From NCBI GenBank assembly GCA_963739335.1, contig CAVUAC010000085.1:3540-67539 (forward strand): a stretch of DNA of 64,000 bases, written 5' to 3'. The number at the start of each line of letters is the position of its first letter. The first letter of the stretch is position 1. The notes under the pieces were generated by a model. That model made no database searches and was not told where the DNA came from. It saw only the letters and a program-made list of their open reading frames with translations. The translations under genes were made by a program, and so were the position numbers. Shown piece after piece: positions 8,843 through 17,746 of the stretch. The stretch is from UBA9647 sp963739335. Lineage in GTDB: Bacteria > Bacteroidota > Ignavibacteria > UBA10030.

Positions 8843-9490
8843 ATGATCACCATCGCTCCTTCTGTTCTCGCCGCAGATTTCTCACGCCTCGCCGACCAGT
8901 TATCCCAAGCCGAAGCCGGGGGAGGTGACTGGATTCATCTTGACATCATGGATGGTCGGTTTGTCCCCAACATTACTTTCGGACCCATGGTGGTTGCTTC
9001 GGTCAGAAAGGCAACCCGCCTCACTCTGGATACGCATCTCATGATTGTGGACGCGGACAAACATCTTGAGGCATTTCGTGAAGCAGGATCCGATCGCATT
9101 ACCGTCCATCAGGAAGCTTGTCCACATCTTCACCGCACGGTCACACGCATCAAGGAGCTTGGTGCTAAAGCAGGAGTCGCCCTCAATCCTGCGACCCCTT
9201 GCTCCACGCTGACAGATATTCTCGCGGAGGTTGACCTCGTCCTTATCATGACCGTGAACCCCGGGTTCGGAGGCCAGAAATTCGTCCAGAGGACACTCAA
9301 CAAGCTTCGAGAGATGAAATCCATGATCCAGGCGTCTGGACGTGACATCCGATTGGAGGTTGACGGCGGGATCGACACGACGACAGCGCCTCTTGTAACA
9401 GCGGCCGGAGCAGACGTTCTCGTCGCAGGCACATCGATCTTCCGCCAGCTGGATATCAAGAAGGCGATCGCGGATCTCGCGCGAGCGTGA
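8843..9490 (+). CDS. rpe: Ribulose-phosphate 3-epimerase
   Basis: 215 residues, a TIM barrel of normal length. It interconverts ribulose-5-phosphate and xylulose-5-phosphate in the pentose phosphate pathway. Visible family motifs are APSVLAADFS, HLDIMDGRFVPNITFGP (metal-binding His/Asp), DTHLMI, VNPGFGGQKF and EVDGGI. It starts 10 bases after the PASTA gene and ends 28 bases before nagA, so the three look like one operon. Confidence 0.96.
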   Translation: MITIAPSVLAADFSRLADQLSQAEAGGGDWIHLDIMDGRFVPNITFGPMVVASVRKATRLTLDTHLMIVDADKHLEAFREAGSDRITVHQEACPHLHRTVTRIKELGAKAGVALNPATPCSTLTDILAEVDLVLIMTVNPGFGGQKFVQRTLNKLREMKSMIQASGRDIRLEVDGGIDTTTAPLVTAAGADVLVAGTSIFRQLDIKKAIADLARA

Positions 9491-9518
9491 CGCCAGCAAA
9501 AGGGAATAACTGAGCACT

Positions 9519-10691
9519 ATGCTGTTTGCCATCAGAAATGTGGATATCGTCACTCCGTTCCGCGTCATCCTCAATGGTAAAATCATCGTTGAAGGGAAGA
9601 AAATCGCCTCGATCGGGAGGGCTACAGAGGTCCAGATACCGGAAGGGACAAAAACCTACGATCTGGACGGGATGATTCTCACGCCCGGGTATATTGATCT
9701 GCTGGTACATGGCGGCGGGGGGTACGGATTTGCAGACATGAGCCAAGAGGCCGTGGAACATATCTCGCAGCACTTTTTCCAACACGGCACGACAGGGTTG
9801 CTCGCGTCCCTCTACAGCAAACCCGAACAGGACATGCTTACCGATGCCAGGACAATCGCGGAGTTTTGCCGATCGGCCAAGGATTCGAACGTGTGGGGGA
9901 TGCACCTCGAGGGCCCCTTCATCAACAAGAAATGGCACGGAGCAATGAAGGTCGACTACCTCTGGCAGCCCAGTGTGGAGGGTTGGAAGAAGCTTCACAC
10001 GGCGAGCCAGGGCTACATCCGCCTCATGACGCTTGCTCCCGAACTGCCGGGAATGGGAGAAGTGATGCGTGCGGCGGCCAACAATGGGGTTGTTCTTTCC
10101 ATTGGCCATTCCGCTGCAACCCTTGAGGAAGTACTCGTGGCGATCGACAATGGTGCTGCGCACATCACGCACATGTTCAACGCGATGACCCCATTCCACC
10201 ATCGCCAGCCAAGCGTTGCAGTGGCTGCGCTCCTGCAAAACGAGCTCAAAGTTGAGTTGATAGCCGATGGGTTCCACGTTCATCCCGCCGTCATGAAGCT
10301 CATTTACAAGATCAAAGGGGACGGGGGAATCATCTTGATAACCGATGCAATCCGCGCAAGTGGCATGCCCGACGGCGAGTATACCTTCATGGATCAGAAG
10401 ATTATCGTCAAGGAAAAGAAGGCCTATCTCGAGAACGGGACGCTGGCTGGCAGCACGCTCGCCATGGAGCAAGCAGTCAAATGCATGGTCGAGCTCGTTG
10501 GCGTGCCTTTGACAGACGCCGTTCGCATGGCGTCGTTAAATGGCGCGAGAGTGCTCGGATTAGAGCATAAGAAGGGAATCCTCGCTGTCGGAAAAGATGC
10601 CGATCTTGTCGTGCTCAACCGGAACTTTGACGTGCACATGACAATTTATGAGGGTGTTGTGAAATACAGCAGAGTGTCGCCCCCCTCATAG
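9519..10691 (+). CDS. nagA: N-acetylglucosamine-6-phosphate deacetylase
   Basis: 390 residues of the amidohydrolase superfamily. Visible are HLEGPFIN, the metal-binding GHSAAT and THMFNAM segments, and the C-terminal TLAGS...A...AR.LGL..KG.L..G.DADLVVL block. It removes acetate from GlcNAc-6-P during amino-sugar or peptidoglycan recycling, yielding glucosamine-6-P. The cell-wall-related PASTA protein in the same operon would fit a recycling role. A strong terminator follows. Confidence 0.93.
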   Translation: MLFAIRNVDIVTPFRVILNGKIIVEGKKIASIGRATEVQIPEGTKTYDLDGMILTPGYIDLLVHGGGGYGFADMSQEAVEHISQHFFQHGTTGLLASLYSKPEQDMLTDARTIAEFCRSAKDSNVWGMHLEGPFINKKWHGAMKVDYLWQPSVEGWKKLHTASQGYIRLMTLAPELPGMGEVMRAAANNGVVLSIGHSAATLEEVLVAIDNGAAHITHMFNAMTPFHHRQPSVAVAALLQNELKVELIADGFHVHPAVMKLIYKIKGDGGIILITDAIRASGMPDGEYTFMDQKIIVKEKKAYLENGTLAGSTLAMEQAVKCMVELVGVPLTDAVRMASLNGARVLGLEHKKGILAVGKDADLVVLNRNFDVHMTIYEGVVKYSRVSPPS

Positions 10692-10718
10692 GCTGGTGTT
10701 CCCTCCCTCATTCCTTCG

Positions 10719-10751
10719 AAGCCCCATGGTCAACCCCATGGGGCTTTTTTC
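10719..10751 (+). terminator. Rho-independent terminator after nagA
   Basis: A perfect 10-bp stem AGCCCCATGG/CCATGGGGCT with a 6-base loop is followed by six Ts. It separates the nagA operon from lrp-glnA. Confidence 0.9.
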
Positions 10752-10765
10752 TTTGCAGAAAGGAC

Positions 10766-10796
10766 TTGACAGTGCACGCTCGGTACCTTATATTTG
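10766..10796 (+). promoter_or_regulatory. Promoter of lrp-glnA
   Basis: TTGACA at 10766 and TATATTTG at 10789, 23 bases apart. The -7 box is a perfect match to the Bacteroidota TAnnTTTG consensus. It lies just after the nagA terminator and ~75 bases before the lrp start, leaving a leader of about 65 bases where Lrp could bind. Confidence 0.75.
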
Positions 10797-10870
10797 TAAG
10801 CAAAACCTGCGGCGCAGCTTAGTAAATAATGTAAGCGCACACATTTCTTAATAAATTATGGTCTCGATCC

Positions 10871-11329
10871 ATGCTTGACGACATCGATCACAAGATTCTG
10901 GAGATCATCCAAAAACAAGGGCGCACACGAAGAAACGATCTTGCAGACCGGGTGGGTCTCTCCCTTCCCGCGGTCAGTGAGCGCCTTCGGAAGCTCGAAG
11001 AGGCTGGCATCATTGCCGGCTACTTCGCCAAGCTGAACCACCAAGCTCTGGGAAAAGACATAACGGCGTTCATCCTGGCGACGGTGGACTCATCGAAACA
11101 TTACAGCTCCTTTGTCGAGCATGTCCACAGTGCCGACGATATTCTTGAGTGTCACGCGATCACCGGTGAAGGGACCCACCTTCTGAAGATCCGGACCGAG
11201 AACACTCCCAGCCTGGAAAAACTTCTGGCAAAGATCCAGTCGTGGACTGGAGTGGTGAAGACAACTACAAGCATTGTGCTCTCGAGCCCAAAAGAAACGA
11301 CAGTCATCAAGATTCTTGCTCACAAATAA
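10871..11329 (+). CDS. Lrp/AsnC-family transcriptional regulator
   Basis: 152 residues. N-terminal winged helix-turn-helix (RNDLADRVGLSLPAVSERLRKLE, ~18-40), then an effector-binding RAM domain (~65-150). These regulators sense amino acids. It sits 30 bases upstream of glutamine synthetase under one promoter, so the likely job is feedback control of glnA and of its own gene by glutamine or another amino acid (inference from context). Confidence 0.93.
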   Translation: MLDDIDHKILEIIQKQGRTRRNDLADRVGLSLPAVSERLRKLEEAGIIAGYFAKLNHQALGKDITAFILATVDSSKHYSSFVEHVHSADDILECHAITGEGTHLLKIRTENTPSLEKLLAKIQSWTGVVKTTTSIVLSSPKETTVIKILAHK

Positions 11330-11359
11330 CCCATCACCTTTCACCCAACAAGGAGTCCT

Positions 11360-12796
11360 ATGGCTACAAAAGCAAAGTCGACGTCGGGGGTGGAGAAGGT
11401 CTTTAAGATGATCAAGGACCACTCCGTCAAGATCGTTGATCTGAAGTTCACCGACTTGATCGGCCAATGGCAGCATTTTTCAGTGACCACTACCGAATTC
11501 TCGCCGGATATTTTCGAAGACGGCATCGGATTCGATGGTTCCAGCATCCGCGGCTTTCAGAAAATCCACGAGAGTGATATGCTGCTCTTCCCGGACGCTG
11601 GCTCGGCGTTCCTGGATCCCTTTACCGCAGTACCGACCTTGAGTCTCATATGCGATATCGCTGATCCGATTACTCATGAGAACTATTCTCGCGACCCGCG
11701 GCACATTGCGAGGAAGGCTGAGGCGTACCTGAAGACAACCGGCCTTGCTGATACAGCCTTTTTTGGCCCGGAACCGGAGTTTTTTATCCTGGACAATGTT
11801 CGCTTTGATCAATCGCATCATTTCGGGTACTACTATCTCGACTCCGACGAGGGATTCTGGAACAGTGGCGACAATTCTGAGCAGAACCTCGGCCATAAGC
11901 CTCGCTTCAAAGAAGGATATTTCCCTGCTCCTCCGATCGACAGCCTGCAGGATATTCGATCCGAGATGGTGCTCACCATGGAAGCCCTTGGAGTATTGGT
12001 GGAAGTGCATCATCACGAGGTTGCGACCGCAGGGCAAACCGAGATCGACATGCGTCGGGATACACTCACAAAAATGGCAGACAACTACCTGATCTACAAA
12101 TACGTCACGAAAAACGTGGCAAAGAAGCACGGCAAGACCGTGACCTTCATGCCCAAGCCCATTTTTGGCGACAATGGCTCGGGCATGCACGTGCATCAGA
12201 GCCTCTGGAAAGGGGGCAAACCTCTGTTCGCAGGCAACGGCTATGCAGGATTGAGTGAGCTGGCAATGTACTACATTGGCGGGCTGTTGAAGCACGCCCC
12301 CGCACTTTGCGCGTTCACCAACCCGACGACCAATTCATACAAGCGGCTCGTTCCCGGCTTCGAAGCGCCTGTGAACCTGGCATATTCGCAGCGAAACCGT
12401 TCTGCTTCGGTTCGTATACCGATGTATTCTTCAAACCCGAAAGCAAAGCGCATTGAGTTCCGTTGCCCGGACCCCACGTGCAATCCGTACATTGGGTTCT
12501 CAGCGATGCTCATGGCGGGCCTCGATGGGATCATCAACAAGATCGACCCCGGAAAGCCACTGGACAAGGACATCTACGATATGACACGAGAGCAGCTGCG
12601 GGATGTGCCGTCCACTCCTGGTTCGCTCGCAGAGTCACTTGCAGCACTGGAGAATGACCATGAGTTCCTGCTGCGTGGCGACGTGTTTTCCGAAGACGTG
12701 ATCGAAACGTGGACAGAGTACAAGACGGAGAAGGAGATTCAGCCGATGGCTCTTCGACCTCACCCATATGAGTTTCTTCTCTACTACGACGCCTAA
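11360..12796 (+). CDS. glnA: Glutamine synthetase, type I
   Basis: 478 residues. Makes glutamine from glutamate, ammonia and ATP. Family signatures present: FDGSSIRGF, GPEPEFFI (metal Glu), EVHHHEVA, KPIFGDNGSGMHVHQS, the ATP-loop PTTNSYKRLVPG, and NRSASVRIP. The segment KDIYDMT carries the tyrosine that is adenylylated in beta-type GSI enzymes, so covalent control is possible. AAGGAG lies 6 bases before the ATG. The gene is the second of the lrp-glnA operon and is closed by a terminator. Confidence 0.97.
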   Translation: MATKAKSTSGVEKVFKMIKDHSVKIVDLKFTDLIGQWQHFSVTTTEFSPDIFEDGIGFDGSSIRGFQKIHESDMLLFPDAGSAFLDPFTAVPTLSLICDIADPITHENYSRDPRHIARKAEAYLKTTGLADTAFFGPEPEFFILDNVRFDQSHHFGYYYLDSDEGFWNSGDNSEQNLGHKPRFKEGYFPAPPIDSLQDIRSEMVLTMEALGVLVEVHHHEVATAGQTEIDMRRDTLTKMADNYLIYKYVTKNVAKKHGKTVTFMPKPIFGDNGSGMHVHQSLWKGGKPLFAGNGYAGLSELAMYYIGGLLKHAPALCAFTNPTTNSYKRLVPGFEAPVNLAYSQRNRSASVRIPMYSSNPKAKRIEFRCPDPTCNPYIGFSAMLMAGLDGIINKIDPGKPLDKDIYDMTREQLRDVPSTPGSLAESLAALENDHEFLLRGDVFSEDVIETWTEYKTEKEIQPMALRPHPYEFLLYYDA

Positions 12797-12828
12797 GAAG
12801 TCGACAAGAAGATCGAGTTGAAGTCCAG

Positions 12829-12866
12829 GGAGGTCCCGAAGGCAGGTTGGGGCCTCCTTTGTTTTG
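12829..12866 (+). terminator. Terminator after glnA
   Basis: GGAGGTCCC pairs with GGGGCCTCC (one G-T pair), with an 11-base loop, followed by TTTGTTTTG. Confidence 0.8.
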
Positions 12867-12875
12867 TTGCCTTCC

Positions 12876-12907
12876 TTGCATTTCAGCCTCATTCTTGCTA
12901 CTTTTTG
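12876..12907 (+). promoter_or_regulatory. Promoter of the enoyl-CoA hydratase gene
   Basis: TTG at 12876 and TACTTTTTG at 12899, again 23 bases apart. It predicts a short leader of about 14 bases before the ATG at 12928 and rules out the longer in-frame start at 12847, which lies inside the glnA terminator. Confidence 0.6.
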
Positions 12908-12927
12908 TTCGCACAAAACTCACCCTT

Positions 12928-13710
12928 ATGGATTTCACACGCATCAAGTATCACACTGCCCAACGCATCTGCACCATCACCCTCAGCCGTCCCGAGAAGC
13001 ACAACGCGATTGACGACATGATGGTGACTGAGCTTATGGCTGCTTTTCAGGCCGCGGAGCGAGACGCAGAAGTCAGAGTCATTGTCCTCAAAGGTGAAGG
13101 GGAGTCCTTTTCTTCCGGCGCAGATCTCGAATACCTCCAGCGTGTCGCGAAATACGATTTCAATAGAAACCAGGACGATTCAAACAATCTGATGAGGCTC
13201 TTCCTCCAGATCTATACACAGCGCAAACCCGTTATCGCAATTGTGCAAGGGAACGCTTTAGCCGGAGGATGTGGTCTTGCGACGGTCTCCGACATCGTGG
13301 TCGCGTCGAAGGAAACCGCGCGTTTCGGCTACACGGAGGTGAAGATCGGGTTCATTCCCGCTATCGTGCTGTTTTTCCTGGTGTGCCGGGTCGGGGAGGG
13401 GAGGGCTCGAGAAATGACCCTTCGAGGAAATATCATTTCTGCTGAAGAGGCGTACCGGATCGGGCTCGTGAACTTTGTGGTGCCTGAGACCGAGATTGAG
13501 CAATTCGGATTCAACCTCGCGGCGGAGATAGTGAAGAACTGCAGCCCTTCCTCGCTTGGCCTCATCAAAGAGTTGCTCTCCCGTATGCACGGTATGTCTG
13601 CCGCTGACGGCCTCAGCTATGCCTCAAACCTGAACGCTCTCACCCGCATGACCGATGACTGCAAGAAGGGAATTGATGCCTTCTTGAAAAAAGAACCAGT
13701 GAAATGGTAA
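12928..13710 (+). CDS. Enoyl-CoA hydratase/isomerase family protein
   Basis: 260 residues of the crotonase fold. Visible are the CoA-binding RPEKHNAID, the oxyanion-hole GESFSSGADLEYL, and GNALAGGCGLA with the second oxyanion-hole glycine. The FGYTEVKIGFIPA segment keeps a Glu at the usual catalytic region. The substrate cannot be told from sequence; family members act in fatty acid, branched-chain or methylglutaconyl-CoA degradation. The start at 12928 is set by the promoter and by where homology begins (MDFTRIKYH). It is followed 27 bases later by apt. Confidence 0.88.
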   Translation: MDFTRIKYHTAQRICTITLSRPEKHNAIDDMMVTELMAAFQAAERDAEVRVIVLKGEGESFSSGADLEYLQRVAKYDFNRNQDDSNNLMRLFLQIYTQRKPVIAIVQGNALAGGCGLATVSDIVVASKETARFGYTEVKIGFIPAIVLFFLVCRVGEGRAREMTLRGNIISAEEAYRIGLVNFVVPETEIEQFGFNLAAEIVKNCSPSSLGLIKELLSRMHGMSAADGLSYASNLNALTRMTDDCKKGIDAFLKKEPVKW

Positions 13711-13737
13711 CGCCCACCCTGTGCATTCGATCAGACC

Positions 13738-14274
13738 ATGAATTCACACCAACATCGCCTCGCCTCTTCGATTCGAACAATCCCTGATTTTCCGAAAAAA
13801 GGGATTATGTTCCGCGACATCACAACCCTCTTAAAGGATCGCCGAGCCTTCGAAGAAGCAGTCGATATCTTCTGCTCTCATTACAGAGATCGACAGATCG
13901 ACAAGGTAGTGTGTGTAGAATCGCGCGGTTTCATTCTCGGTGCAGCCCTGGCGTTAAGGCTGAAGGCAGGGTTCGTTCCGATCAGGAAACGAGGAAAACT
14001 CCCCGCTCCGACGTTGCAGCAGGAATACGCGCTGGAATATGGAACCGACATAGTCGAGATCCACAAGGATGCCATTACTCCTGGAGAGAATGTCCTGATT
14101 CACGACGATCTCCTGGCGACAGGAGGGACAATCACGGCTGCCTGCAAGCTCGTGGAAAAGCTCGGCGGCTCCATCACAGGACTTTCGTTCCTCGTTGAGC
14201 TAAGCTTCCTCAATGGAAGAGCGCAGCTTGGAGCATACGACGTCTTTTCCATCATTCAGTATGATGTCGAATAG
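13738..14274 (+). CDS. apt: Adenine phosphoribosyltransferase
   Basis: 178 residues. Salvages adenine to AMP with PRPP. Visible motifs: IPDFPKKGIMFRDIT, ESRGFI, VPIRKRGKLP, and the PRPP loop VLIHDDLLATGGT. Normal length. A compact terminator follows 17 bases after the stop. Confidence 0.95.
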   Translation: MNSHQHRLASSIRTIPDFPKKGIMFRDITTLLKDRRAFEEAVDIFCSHYRDRQIDKVVCVESRGFILGAALALRLKAGFVPIRKRGKLPAPTLQQEYALEYGTDIVEIHKDAITPGENVLIHDDLLATGGTITAACKLVEKLGGSITGLSFLVELSFLNGRAQLGAYDVFSIIQYDVE

Positions 14275-14291
14275 ACTTTCTCACCCACTGC

Positions 14292-14314
14292 GCCCCTCGT
14301 CATGAGGGGCTTTT
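14292..14314 (+). terminator. Terminator after apt
   Basis: GCCCCTC pairs with GAGGGGC across a 5-base loop, followed by TTTT. Confidence 0.8.
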
Positions 14315-14331
14315 GATTTTGGGAGGAACAC

Positions 14332-14796
14332 GTGCTCAGGGAGGGGGATCAAGCTCCATCATTCGAAGCCGTCCTCCACACCGGCGAACTGTTCCGCCTT
14401 CAGGACATTGTCGGCAAGCATCATCTCGTCCTGTACTTCTACCCAAAGGATTTCACTCCAGGATGCACAAAAGAGGCGTGCAGCTTTAGAGACAATTCTG
14501 ATGAGATCAGAACCCTTGGGGCAGTGATCATTGGCGTGAGCTCTGACACCAGGGAGAGCCATGTGCAGTTTGCCCAACAACATCGTCTCGCTTTTCCTCT
14601 CGCCTCCGATCCAAACAACGACCTGGCGCGCGTCTTCGACGTTGCACGAATTCACGGGCTTGGCGTACGACGTGTGACCTATGTTATCGACAAGCATGGC
14701 ATCATTCGTGGCGTCATCCATCACGAGGTCCTGGTGAACAACCACTGGAAGAAGACTATCGCGATCCTCAATATCCTTGAAAGAGAATCTGGATGA
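14332..14796 (+). CDS. bcp: Thioredoxin-dependent peroxiredoxin, BCP/PrxQ type
   Basis: 154 residues. Peroxidatic Cys45 in DFTPGCTKEAC with a second Cys at 50, the arrangement of atypical two-Cys PrxQ enzymes that reduce peroxides with thioredoxin. It lacks a signal peptide, so it is cytoplasmic. Start GTG at 14332 has GGGAGGA 4-10 bases upstream. Its stop overlaps the next start (ATGA), so it is translationally coupled to the PLP lyase. Confidence 0.92.
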   Translation: MLREGDQAPSFEAVLHTGELFRLQDIVGKHHLVLYFYPKDFTPGCTKEACSFRDNSDEIRTLGAVIIGVSSDTRESHVQFAQQHRLAFPLASDPNNDLARVFDVARIHGLGVRRVTYVIDKHGIIRGVIHHEVLVNNHWKKTIAILNILERESG

Positions 14797-16170
14797 AAAC
14801 GATTATCGAACCATTCAAGATCAAATCTGTTGAGCCGATCCGCTTCACCACACGTGACGAGCGCGATGTAGTCCTGCGCAACGCTTTCTACAATCCGTTC
14901 CTCATCCATGCAGACGATGTGTTGGTTGATCTACTCACCGACAGCGGAACCTCTGCGATGAGTGCCAAGCAGTGGTCGGGAATCATGGATGGCGACGAGG
15001 CGTACGCGGGATCGAGGAGTTTCTTCCGATTCGAGAGCGCGGTGAAGAGTCTCACGGGATTCAAGCATATCATTCCTACGCACCAGGGACGTGCCGCCGA
15101 AAAGATTCTCTTCACCATCATGGGTGGAAAAGGGAAGTACATCCCCAACAATACGCACTTCGATACCACCCGCGCGAACGTCGAGTTCTCCGGGGCTGAG
15201 GCAGTCGATTTCCCGACGGAAGAAGGAAAAAGACCTGATCTGATCGCGGACTTCAAAGGGAACATGAACCTGCCAGCGTTGCAGTCCTTCATCAAGAAAA
15301 TTGGTCCGGCGAACATCCCCTTATGCATGATAACAGTGACAAACAATTCAGGCGGTGGACAGCCTGTCTCGATGTCCAATATTCGCGACACAAAGAAATT
15401 GGTCCAGCGCTACGGGATTCCCCTCTTCCTCGATGCCTGCAGATTCGCCGAGAACGCCTATTTCATCAAGAAACGGGAGCCAGGTTATGCGCAGAAGCCT
15501 GTCGTGGACATTGCGAGGGAACTGTTCTCGTACGCCGATGGCTGTACCGATGAGCGCGAAGAAAGATGCTCTCGTGAACATGGGTGGATTTCTGGCTCTG
15601 AATGATAATACCTTAGCAGTGAACGCTCGAAACCTGTTGATCGTCACTGAGGGATTCCCGACCTATGGTGGACTAGCAGGGCGCGACCTCGAAGCGATCG
15701 CACAGGGCCTGGAAGAAATCCTCGATGAGCATTACCTTAGATACCGGATACGATCGGTCGAGTATCTGGGCGAGAAGATCGTTGCAGGGGGCGTGCCGAT
15801 CGTCGAACCCCCGGGCGGCCACGCGATCTATCTTGATGCCAAGCGGTTCGCTCCGCATATCCTACCGCACCAATATCCAGGTCAGGCAATTGTCGGGGAG
15901 CTCTATCTGGCAGGCGGAATACGTGCCGTCGAGATCGGGAGTGTGATGTTTGGCAGATACGATTCTTCCGGAAAGTTGGTTTCTCCACCTATGGAATTGG
16001 TCCGGCTCGCTATTCCCCGTCGGGTTTACACCCAAAGTCACATCGATTACGTCATCGAAGTGATTCTGGATGTCTACGCGTGGAGACACGAACTTCGGGG
16101 TTTCAAGATCATTGAGGAAGCTCCGGTCCTCCGCCATTTCACCGCCAAGTTCGAACCGCTCACCCGCTGA
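14793..16170 (+). CDS. Tryptophanase / tyrosine phenol-lyase family beta-eliminating lyase, one frameshift
   Basis: PLP enzyme that splits tryptophan to indole, or tyrosine to phenol, plus pyruvate and ammonia. Two frames join at about 15549: the first ends ...FSYADGCT and the second begins MSAKKDALVNMGGFLAL, the PLP-lysine motif (Lys ~256/257). One extra C in TGTACCGATG accounts for the shift. The repaired length is ~458 residues, like tyrosine phenol-lyase (456) and slightly below TnaA (471). Other motifs: GDEAYAGSRSF, THQGRAAE, TVTNNSGGGQPVS, LDACRFAENA and EGFPTYGGLAGRD. I cannot decide between the two substrates. It is coupled to bcp by a 4-base overlap. Confidence 0.88.
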
Positions 16171-16202
16171 ATCACCGCGCGGAACCAAACCACAGAATAT
16201 CA

Positions 16203-16233
16203 TTGCATTCGAGGCCCAAACTTCATAAATTCT
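16203..16233 (+). promoter_or_regulatory. Promoter of the Yip1-like gene
   Basis: TTG at 16203 and TAAATTCT at 16226, 23 bases apart, with a ~16-base leader before the ATG at 16256. One mismatch to TAnnTTTG. Confidence 0.5.
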
Positions 16234-16255
16234 GCGAGATAATTCCCGGAACGCA

Positions 16256-16969
16256 ATGATCAAATGCTCCGTCTGTCTCGCAGAAAATGATGATTTTGCC
16301 ACGACCTGTGTGCTATGCAAGGCTTTTTTGCAGGATCGTGTCCCGAATTTGAACCTTTTTGAGACAGGATGGAAGATCCTCGAATCCCCGCGGAAGGCAT
16401 TTCGCACTATCAACCTCGCAGAACACAAGAACTATGGCTTGTTTTTGTTCTCGCTCTTCGGCATCAGCTTGTCGTTCACGTTCTTCTGGTACTTCAAGCT
16501 TGGAACTCGATTTGAGTCCCTTCTCGATCTCATGCCCTGGGCGGTGTGTGTCGGCGTAACGGGTGGCGTAGTATTGGCAGTGCCGATGACACTCATCTAT
16601 CACCTTGTCGCAAAGCTTCTTGGGGGGTCAACGAATATTCGCGGTTCCTTCGCGTTGCTGGGATATTCTTTCACGCCGATCGTACTTTCCATTTTCCTTG
16701 TTCTTCCGATCGAGCTGTTAACGTTCGGCATGTACTTGTTCACTTCAAATCCGAGCCCCTACTCCATCAAGCCCGCATCGTACATCGTCCTGGTTGGATT
16801 TGATGTGCTGCTATCAGTGTGGAGCATCGGCTTGGCCGTGCTCGGCACAAAGGTGGCACACCGACTGAGCATCGCCAGATGTACGATTGCAGTTCTTTGC
16901 ACTCTCGGGGTACTCGGTGGTTGTGTGTTTCTTGCGGCCCAGCAACTGCACCTGATGGATCGACTGTGA
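16256..16969 (+). CDS. Yip1-domain membrane protein with N-terminal zinc ribbon
   Basis: 237 residues. It opens with a short zinc-ribbon half-pair (CSVC at ~4-7 and CVLC at ~18-21), then an amphipathic segment WKILESPRKAFR typical of bacterial Yip1-family proteins. About five hydrophobic helices follow (roughly 62-80, 93-116, 130-165, 180-200, 212-230). Function in bacteria is unknown. It is followed by a small zincin gene 19 bases downstream, probably in the same transcript. Confidence 0.75.
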   Translation: MIKCSVCLAENDDFATTCVLCKAFLQDRVPNLNLFETGWKILESPRKAFRTINLAEHKNYGLFLFSLFGISLSFTFFWYFKLGTRFESLLDLMPWAVCVGVTGGVVLAVPMTLIYHLVAKLLGGSTNIRGSFALLGYSFTPIVLSIFLVLPIELLTFGMYLFTSNPSPYSIKPASYIVLVGFDVLLSVWSIGLAVLGTKVAHRLSIARCTIAVLCTLGVLGGCVFLAAQQLHLMDRL

Positions 16970-16988
16970 GGGTGAAAGAGGGGACAGC

Positions 16989-17366
16989 ATGACTCGTCAG
17001 CAGTTTGAAGAGATTGCACAACACGCGTTCGACAGTCTGCCTGAGGGCTTCAAACGCAAAGTGGAAAATGTCCAGATCGTGGTGGAGGATGTTCCGTCAG
17101 AAGACGCCCTTGAACGCACGCGAGCTGGAAAACTCGGGCTACTCGGACTTTATCAGGGAGTCCCGTTGTTGCACCGGGGAACGTCGTACGGAATGTACCC
17201 TGTCGCCCCCGACAAGATAACGCTGTTTCAAAAGAACATTGAGCGGACGTGTGGCTCCGAGAAGGAAGTTGAACGTCGGATTGTAGAAGTACTGTTCCAT
17301 GAACTTGGACACTATTTTGGTATGAACGAAAAACAGGTACGAGAAGCTTTGAAGAATTTCGAATAA
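16989..17366 (+). CDS. Small zincin-like metallopeptidase
   Basis: 125 residues with HELGHYFGMNE: the HExxH zinc site at His104/Glu105/His108 and Glu114 as likely third ligand. This is the layout of the short bacterial Zincin_1 family (~120 residues, COG3824-type). No signal peptide is seen, so it should be cytoplasmic. The biological substrate is unknown. Preceded by GAGGGTGAAAGAGGGG, which can serve as ribosome site. Confidence 0.83.
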   Translation: MTRQQFEEIAQHAFDSLPEGFKRKVENVQIVVEDVPSEDALERTRAGKLGLLGLYQGVPLLHRGTSYGMYPVAPDKITLFQKNIERTCGSEKEVERRIVEVLFHELGHYFGMNEKQVREALKNFE

Positions 17367-17398
17367 GCCCGGGCATCAATCTACGGAGAACCCACCCT

Positions 17399-17698
17399 AT
17401 GCCGAAAGTCCTGCTACAAATTTCCTATGACATCGATCCGGAAAAGCGCGATCAATACCTGGCTCTGGTGAAAGAACTGAAAGCCCACTTCCGCCAGGTG
17501 AGGAATAAGACCTATACGGTCTACGAACAGAAAGGGAAGAAGAACTCCTTCGTCGAGGAATTCACCTGCACGTCGATGGACGAGTTCGATGCACTGGAGG
17601 ACAACCTGGACGAAAAAAGCGAAGACCTTGTGAATCAGCTGGAGAGTATGGTGAAGGAGGGGAAAACCCGATATACCACATTAACGGAAATCGACTGA
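17399..17698 (+). CDS. Small uncharacterised protein, ferredoxin-like fold likely
   Basis: 99 residues, highly charged. The strand-helix-strand pattern (LLQISYDI, then a long helix DPEKRDQYLALVKELKAH, then TYTVYEQK) resembles dimeric alpha-beta barrel proteins such as the ABM superfamily, but I see no catalytic signature. It has clear coding character (start ATG after GGAGAACCC) and ends 6 bases before a strong hairpin. Function unknown. Confidence 0.75.
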   Translation: MPKVLLQISYDIDPEKRDQYLALVKELKAHFRQVRNKTYTVYEQKGKKNSFVEEFTCTSMDEFDALEDNLDEKSEDLVNQLESMVKEGKTRYTTLTEID

Positions 17699-17703
17699 TT
17701 ACA

Positions 17704-17740
17704 GTGTTCAGCCTCGGACGGTTCGTCCGAGGCTGAACAT
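17704..17740. terminator. Bidirectional terminator between convergent genes
   Basis: A perfect 14-bp stem GTTCAGCCTCGGAC/GTCCGAGGCTGAAC (17706-17719, 17725-17738) with a 5-base loop, between the stop of the small plus-strand gene and the stop of the minus-strand peptidase. The T run is weak on both sides, but stem strength is high. Confidence 0.75.
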
Positions 17741-17746
17741 TCCCAC

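Noticed and set aside
12847..12927. Longer N-terminus for the enoyl-CoA hydratase
   Set aside because: It begins inside the glnA terminator and upstream of the predicted promoter; family homology starts at 12928.
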